Shown here: piece by piece, positions 43,677 to 48,752 of the stretch
How the letters are laid out: each line of letters begins with the position of its first letter
Numbering within the stretch: the first letter of the stretch is position 1
Source: Acephala macrosclerotiorum
Lineage: Eukaryota > Ascomycota > Leotiomycetes > Helotiales > Mollisiaceae
Assembly (NCBI GenBank): GCA_014904845.1
Contig: MU119274.1
Location: 179,436-228,187 of the forward strand
Reading direction: 5' to 3'
DNA: 48,752 nucleotides
Program-made: the position numbers and the translations under genes
Notes under the pieces: generated by a model
The model's database searches: none
Told to the model about the DNA's origin: nothing
What the model saw: only the letters and a program-made list of their open reading frames with translations

Positions 43677-43780
43677 GCTATGATCAATCAGGTTAGCATT
43701 GTTCGACCCAGAGGATCCTATTTTGTGTCCCAGCCTTTTCGAGGCCCAGAAGTAAGTGAGTTAGATATCAGCCATCGCAC
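43677..43780. other. spacer after the Ada-type gene
   Basis: Short 3' flank with no feature. A remnant of the next duplicated segment starts after it. Confidence 0.5.
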
Positions 43781-43972
43781 TTGAACAGCTCTCCGTCGAA
43801 CAAGCTCGCAACGCCTGGTGGTCTCGATTTGGCCCCGACATTCAATGTAATTACCCAGGAAGACTTCGATAACCTTGGAGATATCCTTTCCCAGTTGGAT
43901 GGTCCTGCCCTCAAAATCCTCCACTTCTGCGGGTTTGATCTTGCAGGGTATGATCGATCGATCGATTGGTGA
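43781..43972 (+). pseudogene. remnant similar to the C-terminus of the Ada-type regulator
   Basis: The frame reads GGLDLAPTFNVITQEDFDNL, GDILSQLDGPALKIL, HFCGFDLAGYD and stops. It parallels residues about 170-215 of the upstream gene (EGFDTAATFNLIAQAELNNM, LGVCGFEVPELD) with the same order and spacing. It carries no zinc or HTH domain and is in a different frame, so it is probably the tail of a decayed tandem copy. An alternative spliced exon of the same gene is less likely. Confidence 0.55.
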
Positions 43973-44299
43973 TCAGCTTGCCCAGGACTGGAGTGGCACA
44001 TGGCCTGTCCGATTTCGTGGGCTGATCACTTGCGACCACGGGATTAATCATTGTAGAAGTAGCTTGTCCTACCCCTAAGAATTACAATCTTCATTCTCCA
44101 GACTTAGTTGCGACTAATTCCGGTACCGAAATCCACTGCGTGGCCAAACGTGGTGAAACCCATACCCTTTGTACGGGAGCGCCCGTCTAGTGTATGACGA
44201 AGCACACGGCCCCGTTCGAGTCTTCCACATATATTTGGCCAAAGACTTTCTGATAAAAACATGTCCTAAATTCAATATTCCACACAACTCGACCTCGCG
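43973..44299. other. intergenic, nothing supported
   Basis: No repeat or RNA gene was noticed. It is the likely promoter region of the F-box-like gene. Confidence 0.5.
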
Positions 44300-45337
44300 A
44301 TGGATAAACATGCCTCCGAAGCCAACCATGGCATCCCACAAGCTCAAATCGACGGTGGACAGGACTGCAAGGTTAGAAAGTCTAAGCATCAAGTCTGCAA
44401 GGCCAAATTAGCATCGTGTTATTCGAAGGCCAAAACTCTCACCAGGAAGAAGTCACCGGCCCAGATCTCATTCCCATTTCATCGCCTTCCAGATGAACTT
44501 CAGCTCAAAATTATATCATTTGCGCTAGGGAATTGGAATCGCCAACGTATTATACTATCTCGCCAACCTTATACGATAGCAAACGAGCTCGAAGACGGCG
44601 TATACTGTAGACCTCACCCTTTCCTTACGGTCAGCGTCAAGTTTCGTCAGATGCCGATGATAGCTACGAGTCCTATAGAGCCTTCATTCGCCGTTTTAAG
44701 GACCAACGGAGAAGAAGTTAACCCACCAAGAACGCTTCGCAATTTTGAGAAAGATCGGGTTATGATCTCCCAATCCGTTTTGGATTATGAACCTGAGTTG
44801 ATTATACCCGATTTGATGCGAGTGAAGAGACTGTATGTGCTCTGTCGTCGTACACTAGGTCAAGTTGCTATACGGCGAATCTGCAAGTTTCCGGTTAACA
44901 CCAAAATTCTCTTTATACACGACGAACTATTGCGCAGTTGGATTGGCAAGCCTACTTATCAATACTGGTTGCACGATCCTTCCTATCCGCAATGCGTCCT
45001 CTCGAAGGAAGAGCAAGAAATTCACGGTCACTTGTTTGAGCAGACTTCACTCTATAAGCGGTCTCATGATCTCAGCAGTGGTCCTAAATTACGATGGTAT
45101 GCTCCGAAGAGATTCTCGAATGACGTTATCACAAGTTCGAGGATGAAGGCTGCAAAAGACAGCATAACCATTAAGCTCCGCACCGAATATTTTGCACGTT
45201 CTCCGAATTGGCAGGCCTGGCAACGCGACCATTGGGTAAAAACTGGACACTGGACCTGTTTCGTACCCCATTGCGAGAAGGAGCCTCATAAATGCAAAGG
45301 CAAGGTAGCGGGACAAAGTTCTATGTGGGGAATCTGA
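44300..45337 (+). CDS. F-box-like (2EXR-type) protein, 345 aa
   Basis: Single exon with ATG 44300. The first 50 residues are basic. The motif FPFHRLPDELQLKIISFAL at about residues 57-75 is an F-box or 2EXR start (both have LP.EL...I). The remainder (RRTLGQVAIRRICKFPVNTK, WYAPKRFSNDVITSS, WQAWQRDHWVKTGHWTC) shows no other domain; a Cys/His cluster ends the protein (CFVPHCEKEPHKCKGK). Family members act as SCF substrate adaptors or are uncharacterised. The stop lies 11 bases before the converging DUF1223 stop, so the 3' UTRs must overlap. Function remains open. Confidence 0.8.
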   Translation: MDKHASEANHGIPQAQIDGGQDCKVRKSKHQVCKAKLASCYSKAKTLTRKKSPAQISFPFHRLPDELQLKIISFALGNWNRQRIILSRQPYTIANELEDGVYCRPHPFLTVSVKFRQMPMIATSPIEPSFAVLRTNGEEVNPPRTLRNFEKDRVMISQSVLDYEPELIIPDLMRVKRLYVLCRRTLGQVAIRRICKFPVNTKILFIHDELLRSWIGKPTYQYWLHDPSYPQCVLSKEEQEIHGHLFEQTSLYKRSHDLSSGPKLRWYAPKRFSNDVITSSRMKAAKDSITIKLRTEYFARSPNWQAWQRDHWVKTGHWTCFVPHCEKEPHKCKGKVAGQSSMWGI

Positions 45338-45348
45338 GAAATGGATTC

Positions 45349-46098
45349 TTATGCTCGCACGGCTCCCAAGATATGACCACCATCTGCTTTCTGCACGAGA
45401 ACCGCCATCTGCAGACCTTTCCTCTGTGGCGGCAACTCGAATGTCGTGATACTACCGTTCCATCGCCCAATGACCTCGAGATCTCGCACCACGTTTCGAT
45501 GCTCAATGGTCACTCCACGATTTTCACCCCTCAGAACCTTCACCGCAGCCGGCTCAACCTCATACCACACAGCCTGTACCAAAGACGTCCCTCCCTCACT
45601 TCCAACTATCTCGACAGCCTTCCCACCTCCTCCCAAAGCCGAATCCACAACCTTGATGCTTACCACATCTCGATCTTCTAGTTTCTTTTGCTTCAACAAC
45701 TTCTCAATGTTCCACCACCCCTCATCCAACAACATCGCCCCACCATCGACAATCACCTGCGGTGTGAATGGAGCCCGCAACCCCATGGCGCGGACATACT
45801 CTCGCTGCCGCCTGTCCCATCGTGGATCGGAGAATGTGTCAATCCAGGAGAGATGGTTCCAGTATGTTACTTCGTAGGTAAGGAGGAGGGTGTTGGGTGA
45901 GTTCGAGGGGATGGTGGAGAGGAGGTGGTTGTTGGCTGGTGGGCAGGAAGAGCAGGATTGTGATTGGAAGAGCTCGATGACTGTTAGGTCTGATTCCATA
46001 TCTGGGATTCGAGGGCTTGCTCTGGGGATTGAGAGAGGCTGGCTGTTTGGGGATTTGGAGGCAGAGGCGATGCTCTTGAGTTTGCGGAAGGGGTTCAT
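45349..46098 (-). CDS. DUF1223 (thioredoxin-fold-like) protein, 249 aa
   Basis: Single exon with ATG at 46098. It starts with a basic, possibly mitochondrial-targeting leader (MNPFRKLKSIASASKSP). The domain opens VIELFQSQSCSSCPPANNHL, with the CSSCP dithiol at the start of the fold, followed by LLLTYEVTYWNHLSWIDTFS, DPRWDRRQREYVRAMGL and FTPQVIVDGG, the classic DUF1223 order. The C-terminal 100 residues are a beta-rich extension ending LGAVRA. Bacterial members are exported; fungal ones are uncharacterised, probably redox-related. Intact, with normal length. It converges on the F-box-like gene. Confidence 0.9.
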   Translation of the reverse strand: MNPFRKLKSIASASKSPNSQPLSIPRASPRIPDMESDLTVIELFQSQSCSSCPPANNHLLSTIPSNSPNTLLLTYEVTYWNHLSWIDTFSDPRWDRRQREYVRAMGLRAPFTPQVIVDGGAMLLDEGWWNIEKLLKQKKLEDRDVVSIKVVDSALGGGGKAVEIVGSEGGTSLVQAVWYEVEPAAVKVLRGENRGVTIEHRNVVRDLEVIGRWNGSITTFELPPQRKGLQMAVLVQKADGGHILGAVRA

Positions 46099-46459
46099 TG
46101 TGTTGCGTGCGATTGTGTGTATTGAAAGTTTGGAATTTTAATTGTTGAGTTAAGTCTTGAGGCCAAACAGTCTGTAAGCTAGATCAAAGTGGTGCCTTAT
46201 ATAAGATGAACTGACCTCATTGATTCCAGGTTGGGAAGAAAATGACGGGGCTAGATGGGTTCATGTGGAATCATCAGCGCTAAGGGATTGCTAGGCGAGT
46301 GGCTGCAGGGGCGCAGCTGTTAACATTGTCAGCACTTAACATTATGTCCATCATCCAAACCTCGATCTCGTTCACTTTGTCTTCTTTCGGGGCCTGACAA
46401 TTAATCCCAATTCATTACGTGATGATGCATCTGTCCATATCCATCTACATAAGGAATAC
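46099..46459. other. intergenic between DUF1223 gene and patatin relic
   Basis: Promoter side of the DUF1223 gene; no repeat or gene seen. Confidence 0.6.
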
Positions 46460-48172
46460 TTAGAAAATTTTCATGCTTTCAGCAAGCGCTATTTGGATCT
46501 GCTCCTCCTCAGACAGCCCCTCGAGATCTCGTGCAGGGGGTGAAGCAGGCAGCAACTGCTGTGCATCTAGCTCCATATAGCCGTTCCCTACAGGGTCCCT
46601 GATCCCATGGATGTCGTCCGGGCTGAAAGGAGTGGTTCCTGGATCGCTGACAGCGCGATCATGTCGTCTGCGTTCCTCAGCGAGTCCTCTCGGTTGATAT
46701 TGAGCCTGAACATGTGAAGAAAATCTCGACGGCCCTCGACTTTGTCCAGCAAGCATTGAATTTTGTGAAGAGGGCGAGGCTGGTGGCCTTGAGAATTGTT
46801 GCCGACCTAAAGTCGCCGGTGCGAGGTTCGTAGATCGGCCATCCGCGGGCAGCTCAGGCATGTCAGGAAATTGGCTTTCTGGTTGCGGGAAGGTTGTAAA
46901 CTCGTCACGACTCTCTGGTGAATTCGTGTAGTTGCCCGAGTCCGGATGAAATTGTTCGGAAGATGGTCCCACAACCTGCAACTTTGGGACTGTAGGGACC
47001 TGCGAGTCCGAAAGTCGCTTCTTGGGCCTCAATGAGGGCGAGGACTTTTTGGTCTTCTTGCCGAGGCCACGAGCCCACGCGGCCAGAGGCTCAATAGGTG
47101 ACTCGTTACTGGATCTCTCTTCTTCCTCGGGAATTGTGCTTGGTACATTTAGTGGCGAAGACTGCGGGGAATAAAGTGTGGATGGTTGACTCGGAGCTGT
47201 TACCATTAATCAGTGCGAAAACAAGCTTTCCGGAAGGAGTGAAATGCTGACTAGTTGTCTCGTCGGCTAGTAATATACGTGGGAAACCGCTTATCGCATA
47301 TTCATCTTCATCCGCAGAGAAGCATAGCGAGATTGAGGTCTTTTCAAGCCTACCCTATTCGATCTCAATTGCGCCTACCTTGAATGTTGAATGTTGAATC
47401 ATGTTCATAATGATATCTCTGGAGATAACTAGTTTCCGAGAAAAATCTAGCCACTCGTGATTGATGATAAAGTGAGGTGAAAATGTAGGACTTTGCAAAG
47501 TTTGCAAGTACTTTCCGAGAGTACGAAGTTCAAAAGATGCGTTCTGGGAAGCGGGAGCAGATTTGTCCTGTATGCTTTTTAGTCCTAGTAATCAATGTCA
47601 TGTAAAAATTGCCTACCTCGAACTCTATCTTGGTCCAGGTGATTCTCATCTCGTTCAAAGTAAAATGAACTTGCGATCAATCGCTTCGCTACCAGTCGGC
47701 AGTCTATCGGCCATTTCGGTGACCTCAGAGTGGTCCTAACACTATCTCTAAGTTCTTTTAGAGCCTTCACGTCGTCCATCTCGAACTTTCTCTTAAGTAC
47801 GGGATTCAATCTAATGTAACGTTCGTTGGCCATACCGATCTTATCAGCTTCTCGAACATCTTGGTAGAACGACTCCCAGGCAATTTGGGAATCGAGCATG
47901 TTATCAAAACGATTCAGCGCAGGCTGAAACATTCCGGCGAACCGTCTCCAAGACGGCCCTTCTCCATATTCCTCAGGGGCACATCCAGTTCCTATCGAAA
48001 GAAGAATATCTGGTGGTTGGTCGCTTGAGTCAGGCCAAAGGAGCTTGCGTTCTGCATTTGCAACGCGGGCTGGGTTGTTGTAGTACAGCGCACCATCGAT
48101 ATAACTTGCGCCCGACCGTTCGTTCACGAAGGGTTTTGTTGGAAAAACAAGTAGGATTCGAATGTGATTCAC
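46460..48172 (-). pseudogene. patatin-like phospholipase with C-terminal UIM, 5' truncated
   Basis: Reading from 48172 (no ATG): FVNERSGASYIDGALYYNNP carries the patatin catalytic Asp motif (DGA), then RVANAERKLLWPD and DILLSIGTG. A 49-nt intron (47616-47568) leads to RGQICSRFP. A one-base shift near 47545 continues NASFELRTLGKYLQTLQS and HFIINHEWLDFSRKLVI; TAG near 47365 interrupts, then GRLEKTSISLCFS and YAISGFPRILL. A 55-nt intron (47251-47197) joins a disordered Ser/Pro-rich tail ending SEEEQIQIALAESMKIF, a textbook ubiquitin-interacting motif. The N-terminal half with the GxSxG serine is absent; sequence beyond 48172 is AT-rich repeat. Original function: acyl hydrolase of lipids, with ubiquitin binding. 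Truncation plus one stop and one frameshift makes it non-functional. Confidence 0.8.
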
Positions 48173-48611
48173 GTGAATAGAACACGGCGGATACGGATCA
48201 CAAGACTAGCTTCATATGAGTTAATCCAATAATATTGTATCCTATTGTATCTATTCTTCTATCTAAAGAGAGAATGCTCAATATATAGAATATCCAGTGT
48301 GTCGTACGAAACGTAGATAGTTTTATCGATTGCGTTAGTGCATTCGATACGTGATTTAATATCTCGAACTACGCTTTTCGCAATACTAGCAATTCTTTCT
48401 TTAAAATAAGAAATGTTATACGACGCGTTAAATATTTAAAAAAATATAATTAAAAAGTATTATAAAAAAATAAATCAAAAAAAAGTAAATTTATAATATT
48501 ACTATATATAATACGTAATTTAATTTCGCAATTTAACGTCGTACGATATTAACGAATATAAAAATTTTAATTTTTTTTTTATTTTTTTTTTATTTTTTTT
48601 CAATTTTAATA

Positions 48612-48686
<75 letters not shown>

Positions 48687-48688
48687 TA

Positions 48689-48734
<46 letters not shown>

Positions 48735-48752
48735 AATATAATTTAAAATATT
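48173..48752. other. AT-rich, CpG-retaining tract to the window edge
   Basis: From about 48230 onward the composition becomes AT-rich and most C and G occur as CG (for example CGTCGTACGATATT), as in the element at 14728-18190. It abuts the truncation point of the patatin relic, so a RIP-affected transposon that extends past the window is likely. No end repeat is visible. Confidence 0.65.
48609..48685. repeat. (TAA)n microsatellite
   Basis: More than 20 near-perfect TAA units, followed by ATAT and a run of over 30 T at 48691-48727. Confidence 0.95.

Noticed and set aside
1..48752. CRISPR arrays, bacterial operons or rRNA genes
   Set aside because: No regularly spaced direct repeats with unique spacers, no ribosomal RNA blocks, and all genes have a fungal intron structure or fungal families.

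Overview
The window is nuclear DNA of a filamentous ascomycete (Pezizomycotina). Genes have short GT-AG introns (46-88 nt) with CTRAY-like branch points. The protein families are typical of this group: a NACHT NLR with C2H2 fingers, DUF3433, DUF3632, a Mug190-like SMP/C2 protein, a patatin-like phospholipase, CYSTM, BTB and F-box-like proteins. Long AT-rich tracts look like products of repeat-induced point mutation (RIP). Class is not resolved from sequence alone.

Layout. 1-2.6 kb: a damaged BTB gene and a truncated MFS transporter. 2.7-6.4 kb (minus): an intact 11-exon SNF2 helicase whose start faces that of a NACHT NLR gene (6984 onward, plus) across about 600 bp. The NLR runs to a TAA at 10651, but its glutamine-rich 3' end continues past it and is split by a 1,757-bp hAT-like element with an 8-bp target duplication. 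Next come the degraded NLR tail, a fragment of an M16 (insulysin-type) peptidase and unexplained degraded sequence. 14.7-18.2 kb is a heavily AT-enriched element with 26-bp terminal inverted repeats and TA target duplications.

19-32 kb: a secreted-protein relic that lost its start codon, a 304-aa membrane protein, a CYSTM protein, a 164-bp TA-flanked MITE beside a DUF3632 gene, and a 4-kb Mug190-like gene broken by two stops and three frameshifts. 32.4-38 kb: an intact DUF3433 membrane protein (plus) and an intact cupredoxin-like single-pass membrane protein (minus). 40 kb: a 169-bp hAT MITE with a perfect 8-bp target duplication and ends like those of the larger hAT-like element, then an AIM6-like relic.

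42.1-43.7 kb holds the most coherent functional unit. An O6-alkylguanine-DNA alkyltransferase (minus) and an Ada-type methyl-sensing Zn/AraC regulator (plus) are divergently transcribed from a 300-bp spacer that contains a bZIP-like palindrome. This looks like a eukaryotic split Ada alkylation response (compare bacterial AdaA/AdaB). Then follow an F-box-like gene, a DUF1223 gene converging on it, and a patatin-like phospholipase relic with a C-terminal UIM, whose 5' part is lost at an AT-rich edge.

The general picture is an accessory region in which intact genes alternate with relics, mobile elements and RIP-like blocks. Some relics are damaged by single-base frameshifts, so assembly error must be excluded for those.
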